Position numbers and translations under genes: made by a program. The notes under the pieces were generated by a model. The model was not told the origin of the DNA. It did not search any database and worked only from the letters and a program-made list of their open reading frames with translations. From Streptomyces ferrugineus (GTDB lineage: Bacteria; Actinomycetota; Actinomycetes; Streptomycetales; Streptomycetaceae): a stretch of DNA of 64,000 bases. This document shows, one piece after another, positions 46,025-54,964 of the stretch. The stretch spans positions 806,001 to 870,000 of the forward strand of contig NZ_CP063373.1 in NCBI RefSeq assembly GCF_015160855.1, read 5' to 3'. Every line of letters starts with the position of its first letter. The first letter of the stretch is position 1.

Positions 46025-46103
46025 GACGGCGGCTGCGGGTTTGTTTGTGGTTGATCGCGCCCGCGCGGCGGAGCCGCATATCGACACAGCCCCGCGCCCC
46101 TGA
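46025..46103 (-). repeat. Copy B of the dispersed palindromic repeat
   Basis: On the minus strand it reads AGGGGCGCGGGGCTGTGTCG, then TGCGGCTCCGCCGCG, GCGCGATCAACCACAA and CCCGCAGCCGCCGTC, nearly the same as copy A at 30162. It sits between two convergent genes and may act as terminator. Confidence 0.8.
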
Positions 46104-46142
46104 AAAGAAGCTGCGTTGCAGTCCCCGTATCGGAAAGAACCG

Positions 46143-47735
46143 TCAGCCCTTGCTCACCGCCGTCAAGATCTCCGGCAGCCGGGCCGCCGTTCGCGGGGCC
46201 GCCAGCCGTAGTCCCAGCAGGGTGATCGCCGCCCCGTAGGCGGCGCCCGCCGGCAGCAGCAGCCACGTCCAGTCCTCCCCGCCGTCGCTGACGTTCAGCC
46301 AGATCGTCACCGCGATGACGGGGGCGCACAGCAGGGCCGCCGCGATCATGCCGCCGAAGATCGAGATCCAGGCGAGGCCGGCCTGGCCCGGGGCGACGTT
46401 CTTGTAGCCCTCCTGGGGGATGGAGTAGGGGAAGCGGGCCGACGTCCAGGCGCCGGTGGCCAGCATCGCGCCGAGGAGGGCGAAGGACAGGCCCAGCACC
46501 TCGGGGAGCCTTTGCCAGTCGCCGAGGAGTGCCGTCGTCAGGACGGTGACGAGGGTGGCGTAGGGGAGGGTGATCAGCAACAGGGCCAGGGCCCGGCCGC
46601 GCAGCTCCACATAGGCGTCCCGGCGGGAGGAGATGGTCAGCGCGACCATCCAGAACGCGGAGGTGTCCTGCCCGAACTGGTTGTACATCTGGATGCCGAG
46701 CATCCCGGCGGCGAAGCACGCGAAGTAGATCGAGCCGGTGCCCTGCAGCGCGTTGAACAGCGGCACGATCAGGCCGATGGCGAGCGAGGTCACCCAGGCC
46801 GCCTTGGTCTTCGGGTCGCGCCAGACGTAGCGCAGGCTGCGTTCCATGACGGTGCCGGTGCGGCCGGCCGGCAGCAGACGGGCCAGACCGGTGGGGGTGC
46901 GCTGCCGTACGGCGGTCTCGGTGGCCGCCTGGAGCGTGGAGCCGTCGGGGGAGGTCATCAGACGGGTGAGGTGACGGGACCATACGGCGATCAGCGCCAC
47001 CAACGCGGCCACGCTCAGGGCGAGTTGGAGGACGCCGGTGCCGTACGCCCCCTCGCTCACCGACTGCACCGCCCCGATCGCGGACGCCGGCAGCAGCCAG
47101 CGCAGCACGTCCGCCGCCGGGTCGAGCTCGGCCAGTCCCGATGAACCCAGCCGCTGCGCACCGAAGTTCACCACCTGCGCCCCGATCGCGATGACCAGCC
47201 CGCTCAGCACCGCCAGATCGCGGCCCTTGCGACTGGTCAGCAGCCGGATGTTGGCGGCGGCGACGGCCCGTGCCAGCGCCACGCACACCAACAGGGCCAG
47301 GACGACGGCGATGACGCCGACGACGTAGGCCGGTCCGCCGTGTGCGAGGGCGATCGCCGAACCGGTGAACAGGCAGAGCGTGAACAGCGGCCCTATGCCG
47401 ACGAGCGAGGCCGCGAGCAGGGCCCGGACCAGGGAGCGGGGGCGCAGGGGCAGCATCACCAGACGCGTCGCGTCGAGGGTCTCGTCCCCGCCGGGGAAGA
47501 ACAGCGGCATCACCGCCCAGCCGAGTGCCAGGACGGCGACCAGGATGACGACCACGGAGTCGGCGTGCGCGGTGCCGCGCAGCATGATCAGGCCGAGGAG
47601 CTGGAGCGCGGCGAAGAGGAGGACCACGACGGCCGACGCGATGTAGGCGGCCCGGCGGCCGGCGGACTGCCGTAGTCCGTTCCTGAGCAGCGACAGCTTC
47701 AGCCGTACGAAGACTCCGGTCACAGCGGTGCTCAT
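46143..47735 (-). CDS. ABC transporter permease
   Basis: 530 residues from ATG 47735, which overlaps the stop of the ATPase gene as ATGA. About 12 predicted helices in two halves (AAYIASAVVVLLFAALQLLGL..., LALGWAVMPLFFPG, AAGMLGIQMYNQFGQDTSAFWM, LLGAMLATGAWTSARFPYSIP, WTWLLLPAGAAYGAAITLLGL). Soluble loop 310-350 between halves. This is the large ABC-2-like permease type that partners a single ATPase. Substrate unknown; no binding protein, so export is likely. Confidence 0.9.
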   Translation of the reverse strand: MSTAVTGVFVRLKLSLLRNGLRQSAGRRAAYIASAVVVLLFAALQLLGLIMLRGTAHADSVVVILVAVLALGWAVMPLFFPGGDETLDATRLVMLPLRPRSLVRALLAASLVGIGPLFTLCLFTGSAIALAHGGPAYVVGVIAVVLALLVCVALARAVAAANIRLLTSRKGRDLAVLSGLVIAIGAQVVNFGAQRLGSSGLAELDPAADVLRWLLPASAIGAVQSVSEGAYGTGVLQLALSVAALVALIAVWSRHLTRLMTSPDGSTLQAATETAVRQRTPTGLARLLPAGRTGTVMERSLRYVWRDPKTKAAWVTSLAIGLIVPLFNALQGTGSIYFACFAAGMLGIQMYNQFGQDTSAFWMVALTISSRRDAYVELRGRALALLLITLPYATLVTVLTTALLGDWQRLPEVLGLSFALLGAMLATGAWTSARFPYSIPQEGYKNVAPGQAGLAWISIFGGMIAAALLCAPVIAVTIWLNVSDGGEDWTWLLLPAGAAYGAAITLLGLRLAAPRTAARLPEILTAVSKG

Positions 47736-48502
47736 CGCGCCCCGCCGCCCAGCCAGTCGAGGTGGGAGGAGGCGTCGCGGCCGTTCGCGCCGACGAGTTC
47801 GAGGAACGCCTGCTGCAGCGAGGCCGCCTCGCCGCGTACGTCGGCGAGGGGGCCGTGGGCCCGGATGCGTCCGGCGGCCATGACGGCGACCCAGTCGCAC
47901 AGCGACTCGACGAGCTCCATGACGTGGGAGGAGAAGACGACGGTCGCGCCGGAGGCGGTGTAGCGCTCCAGTACGCCGCGGATGGTCTGGGCGGAGACGG
48001 GGTCGACGCCCTCGAACGGCTCGTCCAGGAACAGCACTTCGGGGTTGTGCAGCAGCGCCGCCGCGAGCCCGATCTTCTTGCGCATACCGGTCGAGTAGTC
48101 GACGACCAGCTTGTGCTGGGCACCCGCCAGATCGAGGACGTCGAGGAGCTGGGTGGCCCGCTTGTCGACCTCGGCGCCGGGAAGACCGCGCAGCCGGCCC
48201 GTGTAGGCGAGCAGTTCCCGCCCGGAGAGCCGCTCGAAGAGCCGAAGCCCTTCAGGCAGCACCCCGATCCGGGCCTTCACCTCGACGGGGTCCCGCCACA
48301 CGTCGTGCCCGACGACTTCGACGGAGCCCTGATCGGGCCGCAGCAGCCCGGTCACCATCGAGAGGGTGGTGGTCTTCCCGGCCCCATTGGGACCGACAAG
48401 CCCGATGAACTTCCCGGCGGGCAGATCCAGGTCGATCCCGGCAACAGCAACCTGCTGCCCGAACCGCTTCCAGAGCCCGCGCACACATACGGCCGACGTC
48501 AT
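47732..48502 (-). CDS. ABC transporter ATP-binding protein
   Basis: 256 residues from ATG 48502; longer in-frame starts upstream lack conservation. Walker A GLVGPNGAGKTTTLSM (about 35-50), Q-loop IGVLPEGLRLFERL, signature YSTGMRKKIGLAAALLHNPEVLFLDEPFEGVDP (ABC signature variant STGMRKK plus Walker B with Glu), switch His in VFSSHVMELVE. Canonical residues present. The C-terminal tail (LQQAFLELVGANGR) is typical of drug/lipid exporters. Two-gene unit with the permease. Confidence 0.94.
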   Translation of the reverse strand: MTSAVCVRGLWKRFGQQVAVAGIDLDLPAGKFIGLVGPNGAGKTTTLSMVTGLLRPDQGSVEVVGHDVWRDPVEVKARIGVLPEGLRLFERLSGRELLAYTGRLRGLPGAEVDKRATQLLDVLDLAGAQHKLVVDYSTGMRKKIGLAAALLHNPEVLFLDEPFEGVDPVSAQTIRGVLERYTASGATVVFSSHVMELVESLCDWVAVMAAGRIRAHGPLADVRGEAASLQQAFLELVGANGRDASSHLDWLGGGAR

Positions 48503-48555
48503 GCATGCCAACCTAAAGGGCGCGAGTGACGACGTACGACCTTGGAGTCGCCGTA

Positions 48556-49233
48556 TTACCTGTCCCGCCCGCACGCGTACGCCAGCGGCGAGATCAACTC
48601 CTCCGCGTCCGGCAGCCACCGATTGGCCGGCGTGGGCCGGCAGGCCCACTGCACGGCCCCGCGGGAGCCGAACCGAGTGGGGGGCCCGGCGACATAGGCG
48701 CCCTCGCCGAGCGCGAGCAGATCCAGCGACCCGATCGACCAGCCCAGCTTGCGGACCAGTTCGGGCACCTTCACCGCGGCGCCCGGCAGCACGAAGAAGT
48801 GCATCCGACGATCCGGCGTCAACGTCACCGGCCCCAGCGACAGCTCCATCCGCTCCATCCGGGCCAGCGCGAGGAACCCGGCCGTCTCCGGGACGGAGAT
48901 CGAGTCGAAGGTGCGTCCCGTCGGCAGCAGGATCGACGCGTTCGGCTGTTTCTGCCACATCCGGCGTGCGACCGTCGCGCTCCCGGTCGCCTGCGTCGCC
49001 CAGTCCGGGCGCGAGGGGTGCGCGCCCGGCGCGGGGCACGCGGCGTCACCGCAGGAGCAGTACTGCACGCCGTCGACGGCTTCCAGCCATGTGCCGGGGA
49101 ACACGTCCCAGTGGCGCTCCTCGGCGTAACGAACGGCGGTTTCCAGCAGCGATTCCCCGCGCTGCTTCGGAATCTGTGCGGCTTCGGTGGCCGGGATCGT
49201 CTCTTCCACGCTGAACACAACTCCCGCACCCAC
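48556..49233 (-). CDS. Bifunctional DNA primase/polymerase (prim-pol) domain protein
   Basis: 225 residues; GTG 49233 is the outermost start, GTG 49209 (GGGAG about 11 bases upstream) is a good alternative. LLETAVRYAEERHWDVFPGTWLE, CSCGDAACPAPGAHPSRPDWATQATG (two cysteine pairs and the HP element) and ASILLPTGRTFDSISVPE match the AEP/prim-pol domain common in actinobacterial chromosomes. In classical members the DxD pair follows VPTG; here the segment is TGRTFDSISVP, with only one acid (FDS), so catalytic activity is doubtful. No replication or phage genes adjoin it. Role in Streptomyces unknown. Confidence 0.8.
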   Translation of the reverse strand: MGAGVVFSVEETIPATEAAQIPKQRGESLLETAVRYAEERHWDVFPGTWLEAVDGVQYCSCGDAACPAPGAHPSRPDWATQATGSATVARRMWQKQPNASILLPTGRTFDSISVPETAGFLALARMERMELSLGPVTLTPDRRMHFFVLPGAAVKVPELVRKLGWSIGSLDLLALGEGAYVAGPPTRFGSRGAVQWACRPTPANRWLPDAEELISPLAYACGRDR

Positions 49234-49535
49234 CCCTGGTTACGGGCATAACGCGCGCGGGGGAGGAGCATTGATTCCTCGTCTGGGGCGCATGGGTGCA
49301 TGTGTGGGGGCGCGCGGGAGGATCCGTGGCCGGGGCTGGGTAGCCCCCAGTGGGGTCGGCTTCCGCCTTTACCCCGGCAATCCTCGCAAGCCTCGCATTT
49401 TCGGTATGTCGACGGGGCATTGATCTTCACGGCCGGAACCTTGCGGTGCACAGCCAGTGCCCCGGGGCCGGATCCGGCGATGGAAGAACGTCAACTCGGT
49501 GCGTGGGCAGGCACCGCAGCCACAGGGGGTACGCC
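49234..49535. other. 302-base intergenic region
   Basis: Divergent space between the prim-pol gene and the TPR regulator. Contains one small hairpin (GGGGCT-gggt-AGCCCC, 49332-49347) and no gene that I can support; promoters for both sides must lie here. Confidence 0.6.
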
Positions 49536-50921
49536 ATGGCCGCAAGGCCTCTCGTCGCGCGACAGCCGAATGAACGGCTGCAGGCGCTCATCCAGGAAGC
49601 GGGTTGCTCGAACGCCGGGCTGGCCCGCAGGGTCAACATGTGCGGTGCCGAGCACGGCCTCGATCTGCGCTACGACAAGACGTCCGTGGCCCGTTGGCTG
49701 CGCGGACAGCAGCCTCGGGGACGGGCGCCGGCGATCATCGCCGAGGCGCTCGGCCGCAAACTGGGCCGTACGGTCACGATCGACGAGATCGGCATGGCCA
49801 ACGGCAAGAACCTCGCGTCCGGCGTCGGTCTCCAGTTCTCGCCGACGGTACTGGGGGCCATCGAGCAGGTCTGCGAGCTGTGGCGCAGCGATGTCGGGCG
49901 GCGGGACTTCCTGTCCGGCTCGTCCGTCGCCGCGTCCGCGCTGGTCGAGCCCAGCCGCGACTGGCTGATCTCGTCACCGGACTCACAGGTGGCGCGCTCG
50001 GCGGGGCCGCGCGTGGGGCCGTCCGACGTGGCGGCCGTGCGGGCGATGACGCAGGCGCTGGTGGACCTTGACCATCAGTACGGCAGCGGGCATGTGCGCC
50101 CGGTCGTCGTGCACTACCTCAACAGCGTCGTCTCCGGGCTGCTGGCCGGCTCCTACCGGGAGGCGATCGGACGGGAACTCTTCGCCGCCGTCGCGCGGTT
50201 GACCGAGCTCGCCGGGTACATGGCCGTCGACACCGGGCAACCGGGACTCGCCCAGCGCTACTACATCCAGGCGCTGCGCCTCGCACAGGCCGCGGGCGAC
50301 CGGGGGTACGGCGGCTATGTGCTGGCCGCCTCCATGAGCCATCTCGCCGCGCAGCTCGGGAACCCGCGGGAGATCGCGCAGTTGGCACGGGCGGCGCAGG
50401 AAGGGGCGCGGGGGCGCGTGACCCCGCGCGCGGAGTCCATGTTCCATGCGGCCGAGGCGCGTGGGCACGCCCTGATGGGCGATGCCAGGGCCGCCCAGGC
50501 GGCGTCCGCACGTGCCGTGACCGCCCTGGAGTCGGCGGACGCGGAGTCCGGCGACGACCCGGCGTGGATCGCGCACTTCAACGAGGCGTATCTCGCCGAC
50601 GAGTTGGCGCACTGCCACCGCGACCTCGGTCAGGCCGAGGCGGCGGCGCGGTCCGCCGAGGAGTCGCTGGCCGGGCTCCCCGAGACGAAGGCGCGGCGCC
50701 GGGCCATCGGTTATGTGTTGCTCGCCACAGCACAGGTGCAGAAGCGCGAGATCGAACAGGCCTGCCACACCGGGCTGCAGGCCGTCGAGCTCCTGGAGAC
50801 CCTGCGCTCCAACCGGGGCGCCGAGTATCTCGAGGACTTCCAGCAGCGTCTGGAGCCGTTCCGGGACGAGCCGGTGGTCAGGGAGTTCGGGGCACGGCTG
50901 GACCTTCAGGCGGCCGCGTGA
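49536..50921 (+). CDS. TPR-type regulator with N-terminal helix-turn-helix-like domain (NsdA/BldM-era regulator group)
   Basis: 461 residues from ATG 49536 with GGGGG six bases upstream. Residues 8-75 resemble an HTH (NERLQALIQEAGCSNAGLARRVN...DKTSVARWLRGQQPRGRAPAIIAEALG). Then a short linker RRDFLSGSSVAASAL and a long helical part (160-450) of TPR-like repeats (YREAIGRELFAAVARLTELAGYMA, GLAQRYYIQALRLAQAAGD, AARSAEESLAGLP). This plan is that of Streptomyces pleiotropic regulators such as NsdA; it may regulate development or antibiotics, but the exact paralogue is not identified. The word BldM in the title is not implied as homology. Confidence 0.82.
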   Translation: MAARPLVARQPNERLQALIQEAGCSNAGLARRVNMCGAEHGLDLRYDKTSVARWLRGQQPRGRAPAIIAEALGRKLGRTVTIDEIGMANGKNLASGVGLQFSPTVLGAIEQVCELWRSDVGRRDFLSGSSVAASALVEPSRDWLISSPDSQVARSAGPRVGPSDVAAVRAMTQALVDLDHQYGSGHVRPVVVHYLNSVVSGLLAGSYREAIGRELFAAVARLTELAGYMAVDTGQPGLAQRYYIQALRLAQAAGDRGYGGYVLAASMSHLAAQLGNPREIAQLARAAQEGARGRVTPRAESMFHAAEARGHALMGDARAAQAASARAVTALESADAESGDDPAWIAHFNEAYLADELAHCHRDLGQAEAAARSAEESLAGLPETKARRRAIGYVLLATAQVQKREIEQACHTGLQAVELLETLRSNRGAEYLEDFQQRLEPFRDEPVVREFGARLDLQAAA

Positions 50922-51122
50922 AACCACGGGGTACCGGGGCGTGAACGACAGGGAAATGAAGGCACCGGTGGAGAAAGGGGGTCGTATATAGAGGGTGGGG
51001 GACCGAAGTGTTAGCGCGGTCACAGGGACACAGGTCACGTCCCGGGCTGCGTAGCACCCGTATCGGCGGAGCCGGTAGCGTGAGCCGACGATTCACAAGG
51101 TCCCCCATTAGTAGGAGTCCCG

Positions 51123-52985
51123 GTGACGCAGAGTGGACGGGGCGAGGAGCCCTCGGCGCGGCCCGCGCACGAAGGCATCGTGCTGCCCTCCGACGGCGGT
51201 GAGCCGCTGCTGCCGGGCATGACCGGTGGGCAGGACGGCCGGCCGACGTCGGTACCGGCCACGCCGCCGACCGCACCCCCGCCCTCGGCACCGCCCGGCG
51301 GCCAGGCGTGGGGCACCCCTTGGGGACCCGACCAGAACCCGCCCGCGCCGCCGGCCGCACCGGGCCAGTCCTGGGGCGCGCAGCCCGGCCAGTCCTGGGG
51401 CGGGCAGCAGGAGCAGCAGTACCAGTCCCCGCCGCCGCCCCAGTGGGGCACGCCGCCGGACGCCGCCGGTACGCCGGCGACTCCGTCGTACGGCCATGGC
51501 GCCCCGGCCGGATCACCGATGCCCGCGCCGCAACAGACGTACGGGCAGGGCGGGGCGCCGTCCGCGCCGCTGCCGCCTGAAGGGCAGTACGGGCAGGGGG
51601 GTGCGCTGCCGCCTCAGGGGCAGCGAGGTCCGGGGGGCGCGCTGCCGCCCGAGGGGCAGTACGGGCAGGAGGGTGCGCCGTCGTCTCAGGGCCAGTACGG
51701 CCAGAATGGCGCGCTGTCGTCCCAGGGCCGGCACGACCAGGCCGGTGCGCTGCCGCCCGCCGGTGCGGAGGGCTACGGCGCTCCCGGCTCCGGTGCGCCC
51801 CTGCCGCCCGCCGCGTCCGGTGCGGCTCAGCCGCCCGCCGGTGCCGGTGGTTTCGGGGCGCCGCTGCCGCCCGCCGACGAGGGCGCCACTCAGTACATAC
51901 CGCCGGTCGTCGGCGCCGACGAGCAGGCCACCCGTTACATACCGCCCGTCGCCGACGAAGGGGCGACGCAGTACATACCGCCGGTCGGACCGGGGGCGCT
52001 GCCGCCCGAGGTGTCCAACGAGAGCACGCAGGTGCTGGGGCGGGCACGGCAGGCGGGCGGCGCGGGACCGATGCCGCCGGCCTCCGGGGGCGACGCCGAC
52101 GCCACCCAGTACATCCCGCCCGTGACCGGGCAGCCGGGCGGGGCGCCGCAGCCGGGGCGGCAGCCGCTCTCCGACTTCGACAGCCTCTTCCGCAGTGAGC
52201 CGGGCGGCGAGGCCCCGGCCACCCAGCAGCTGCCGCGCTTCCAGCAGCCCCAGCCGCACCAGAACCCGCACGAGCAGGGGTACTTCCCGCCCGGCGGCCC
52301 GCACGGCCCCGGCGACGACGACGCCGGCCGGGGCGGTCGTGGCGGCCGTACCGGATCGAGGGTGCCGCTCATCGCCGCCGTCGGCGTCGGCATCGCCGCC
52401 CTCGGCATCGGCGCGGGCGCGCTGCTCGCCGGCGGGGGCGGGGACGATCAGAAGACCGACGACAACAGACCCGTGTCCGCGACGGCCCCGGCGACCGAGG
52501 GCTCCTCCTCGCCGTCCGCCGACGCGGCCGAGCAGCAGGCGACCGCTCTGGACAAGCTGCTGGCCGACAGCGGCGACAGCCGTACCGCCGTGATCAACGC
52601 GGTGCGCGACGTGGGGTCCTGCGACAACCTCGCCCAGGCCGCCCAGGACCTGCGCGCCGCGGCCCAGCAGCGCAAGCAGCTCGTCGCCGACCTGTCCAAG
52701 CTCCCCGTCGACCAGCTCCCGAACCACACCGAGCTGACCACCGCGCTCACCAAGGCCTGGCAGGCGTCGGCGTCCGCCGACAGCCACTACGCGGCGTGGG
52801 CGGACCAGGTCGCCGGCAACAGGAAGAAGCTCTGCAAGGGCGGCCAGGCCCGCCACACCGGTCAGGCCCGGGCCGGCGACACGGCCAGCAACACCGCCAG
52901 CACACAGAAGAAGACGGCGTCGGGGCTGTGGAACTCGATCGCCAAGGAGCACGGGCTCACGGAGCGTCAGCCGACCCAGCTGTAG
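51123..52985 (+). CDS. Pro/Gly/Gln-rich single-span membrane protein
   Basis: 620 residues, GTG 51123 with TAGGAGTCCCG upstream. A long disordered cytoplasmic part (1-415) has two repeat families: GQYGQ-GA-LPP units of about 14 residues (140-215; 51570-51760) and ATQYIPPV units (255-345). One helix (VPLIAAVGVGIAALGIGAGALLAG, about 417-440) and an outer alpha-helical domain of about 140 residues (ALDKLLADSGDSRTAVINAVRDVGSCDNL, HYAAWADQVAGNRKKLCKGG) with two cysteines that could form a disulfide. Homologues are known in Streptomyces, without a function. Convergent, 6 bases from the next stop. Confidence 0.85.
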   Translation: MTQSGRGEEPSARPAHEGIVLPSDGGEPLLPGMTGGQDGRPTSVPATPPTAPPPSAPPGGQAWGTPWGPDQNPPAPPAAPGQSWGAQPGQSWGGQQEQQYQSPPPPQWGTPPDAAGTPATPSYGHGAPAGSPMPAPQQTYGQGGAPSAPLPPEGQYGQGGALPPQGQRGPGGALPPEGQYGQEGAPSSQGQYGQNGALSSQGRHDQAGALPPAGAEGYGAPGSGAPLPPAASGAAQPPAGAGGFGAPLPPADEGATQYIPPVVGADEQATRYIPPVADEGATQYIPPVGPGALPPEVSNESTQVLGRARQAGGAGPMPPASGGDADATQYIPPVTGQPGGAPQPGRQPLSDFDSLFRSEPGGEAPATQQLPRFQQPQPHQNPHEQGYFPPGGPHGPGDDDAGRGGRGGRTGSRVPLIAAVGVGIAALGIGAGALLAGGGGDDQKTDDNRPVSATAPATEGSSSPSADAAEQQATALDKLLADSGDSRTAVINAVRDVGSCDNLAQAAQDLRAAAQQRKQLVADLSKLPVDQLPNHTELTTALTKAWQASASADSHYAAWADQVAGNRKKLCKGGQARHTGQARAGDTASNTASTQKKTASGLWNSIAKEHGLTERQPTQL

Positions 52986-52991
52986 TGCCGG

Positions 52992-54281
52992 TCAGTTCAG
53001 TTCGGCGCTCTCGAGCGTCTTCGTCACGTCGATGAAGCCCTTGCGGGCGGCCACCAGCCGCCCGTCCCGGACGACCTGGAGAGACACCGCCCGGTTGACC
53101 AGCCGGGGGTAGCCGACGGAGGCCAGGACGTCCTGGAACTTCCACCGCAGGGCCGGGGTGAGCCCGCCCGTGGAGACCTTCAGACCGTTGTTCAGCGCGC
53201 TGCGCACGGTGCCGGCGCTCACCTCGCCGTCGCCGAGCGACTCCACGACCTTCTTGAACACCGTGTAGGCGATCCACGTGGTCTGCACACCGGCGTCCGC
53301 GGGGTCGATGCGGTTGTCGCCGAAGGCATGCTCGCTGATCACCTTCTTCATCGGGTCCCAGCGCGGATCGCTCGCGACGGGGTACCAGCCGGTGATGTAC
53401 GAACCGTCGTACGTCGATGCCCCGCCGGTCGAGTTGATCACGGTCTGGTCGACGCTGCCGAGGACGGCCGCGGTGCGCACGTCGGGGTACTCCGCGCGGG
53501 CCCGCCGGAAGGAGTCCATGAAGGTGCTGGTGCGGTCGCCGAGGGCGGGCACCACACAGCCCGCGTCCGACGGGTTCGTGGTGGAGTAGTCCAGCGCCCG
53601 CACCGACTGGCGCTGGTACTCGGTGGCGTCGTCGTCGGCGAGCTGGTCGGCCGCTTCCGAGTGCCGGCCCGCCTTGAGGCCGGAGTTCAGCAGCGGCGGC
53701 AGTTCGTCGCCGGCGATGCTGTCGGGCCGTACCAGCGCGACCGGGCCGCAGTCGCGGGCCAGTTCCCTGCCGAGGCCGGCGAGGAGGGTGGGCTGGCCGC
53801 CGTTGACGGGGTAGGAGAGCGGGCTGGTGAACTCGGCGTTGGTGACGCCGTAGCCGCCTATGTAGGGGATGCCGGCGCCCTCCAGCGAGGGCAGGAAGGT
53901 GTCGCCGTACTGGCTGTAGGAGCCGACGACGGCGACGACGTCCTCGTCGATCGCGCGGTCGGCGCACCTCGCCGCGGCCACGCTGTCGTTGCGCTCGTTG
54001 CAGGTGAGGACCTTCAGCTTGCGGCCGCCGATGCCGCCCTGGGCGTTGACCCAGCGGGCGTAGGCCTGTGCCAGGGCCGGCATGCCGGGCTTGTTGGTCG
54101 CCTTGGTGTCCTGTGGCGCCCAGGTCATGACAGTGATCGTGCCATCCCCGGAACCCCCCGTGGTACCGGGGATGACACCGCACCCGACGGCGAGCGAGGC
54201 ACACGCCACCAGCGCTGCCGCCGCCCGAGCGGTCGTTTTGACGGGCCGGTCGGTGGTCGTGGGGAAGTGCGGACTGCGCAT
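52992..54281 (-). CDS. Branched-chain amino-acid-type ABC substrate-binding lipoprotein
   Basis: 429 residues from ATG 54281 (GGCAGG six bases upstream); an ATG at 54299 is possible. Signal peptide with lipobox LAVGC. The body is a Peripla_BP_6/LivJ-like protein: WVNAQGGIGGRKLKVLTCNERND, VVAVVGSYSQYGDTFLPSLEGAGIPYIGG, CGPVALVRPD, WYPVASDPRWDPMKKVI. No permease or ATPase genes adjoin it, so it is an orphan binding protein; some of these act as sensors. Divergent from the SCO4402-like gene. Confidence 0.9.
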   Translation of the reverse strand: MRSPHFPTTTDRPVKTTARAAAALVACASLAVGCGVIPGTTGGSGDGTITVMTWAPQDTKATNKPGMPALAQAYARWVNAQGGIGGRKLKVLTCNERNDSVAAARCADRAIDEDVVAVVGSYSQYGDTFLPSLEGAGIPYIGGYGVTNAEFTSPLSYPVNGGQPTLLAGLGRELARDCGPVALVRPDSIAGDELPPLLNSGLKAGRHSEAADQLADDDATEYQRQSVRALDYSTTNPSDAGCVVPALGDRTSTFMDSFRRARAEYPDVRTAAVLGSVDQTVINSTGGASTYDGSYITGWYPVASDPRWDPMKKVISEHAFGDNRIDPADAGVQTTWIAYTVFKKVVESLGDGEVSAGTVRSALNNGLKVSTGGLTPALRWKFQDVLASVGYPRLVNRAVSLQVVRDGRLVAARKGFIDVTKTLESAELN

Positions 54282-54416
54282 GCGTGGCCTGCCGGTCATG
54301 GTCCCGCACGATTCCGCCACACAACGAACCTGCGCGTGACCCATGGTTATCGAGGGGTGACCGGAAGGTGAATTGAGGGGGTCAGTGATGCGCATGTGAA
54401 GGGGAACGTACGATCG

Positions 54417-54917
54417 ATGACCGTGCAAGGTTCGGATAGCTCTTCCCGTCGCGGCCGTCGCTCATCCACCATGGGCGGCATGCCACTCAACGACATGCCG
54501 TGGTGGCGCTGGCGCAGCAATGTGCGCTCCGCGCTGCACATGCTCTCCGACCAGGTCTTCCAGCGGGACGTCTGGCTCGCCGGGGTGGACGGGTACGGCG
54601 ACGTCACCGACGCCGTGTACCGCCTGGTCGAGGACACCTGGCTGGACAACTGGTCCGCCGAGAAGTACGTCGGCACCATATTCCGGGACTCGCAGGAGGC
54701 GGCGCTCGTCGACACCGCCGTGCTGCGGGTGCTGCGGATCATGCACCAGGTCGGCCCGGACGCGCCGGTCTCCGCGTACCTGGACCACCAGGGGTGGCCG
54801 GAGGCGGTGCGGGCGGCGCGGGACGCGCATGTCCGGATGGCCATGGCCGACGGCGAGGACCCGGACGCCCCGCCGCGCACGCTCGAGGTGCTGCGGATCA
54901 TGACGCGGTCCGCGTAA
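54417..54917 (+). CDS. SCO4402-family protein, unknown function
   Basis: 166 residues from ATG 54417 with AAGGGG upstream; ATG 54471 (MGGMPLNDMPWWRWRSNV) is a good alternative because conservation begins there. Helical, soluble, with WRWRSNVRSALHMLSDQVFQ, DVWLAGVDGYGDVTDAVYRLVEDTWLDNWSAEKYVG, EAALVDTAVLRVLRIMHQVG. Very highly conserved in Streptomyces (family named after SCO4402), which suggests a basic cellular role; no motif indicates chemistry. Directly upstream of purU. Confidence 0.88.
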   Translation: MTVQGSDSSSRRGRRSSTMGGMPLNDMPWWRWRSNVRSALHMLSDQVFQRDVWLAGVDGYGDVTDAVYRLVEDTWLDNWSAEKYVGTIFRDSQEAALVDTAVLRVLRIMHQVGPDAPVSAYLDHQGWPEAVRAARDAHVRMAMADGEDPDAPPRTLEVLRIMTRSA

Positions 54918-54964
54918 CGGAACGGCTGCCCGCCGGGGGGCCCGGATATGGGACCCTGTGCTGC

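Noticed and set aside
45235..48123. Minus-strand open frame of 962 codons
   Set aside because: Runs through the ABC ATPase and permease in another frame and opposite the hydrolase; composition is that of a shadow frame.
51570..51760. Regular repeats that could suggest a CRISPR array
   Set aside because: The periodic units are in-frame GQYGQ-GA-LPP codons of a Pro-rich protein, without constant repeats and unique spacers.
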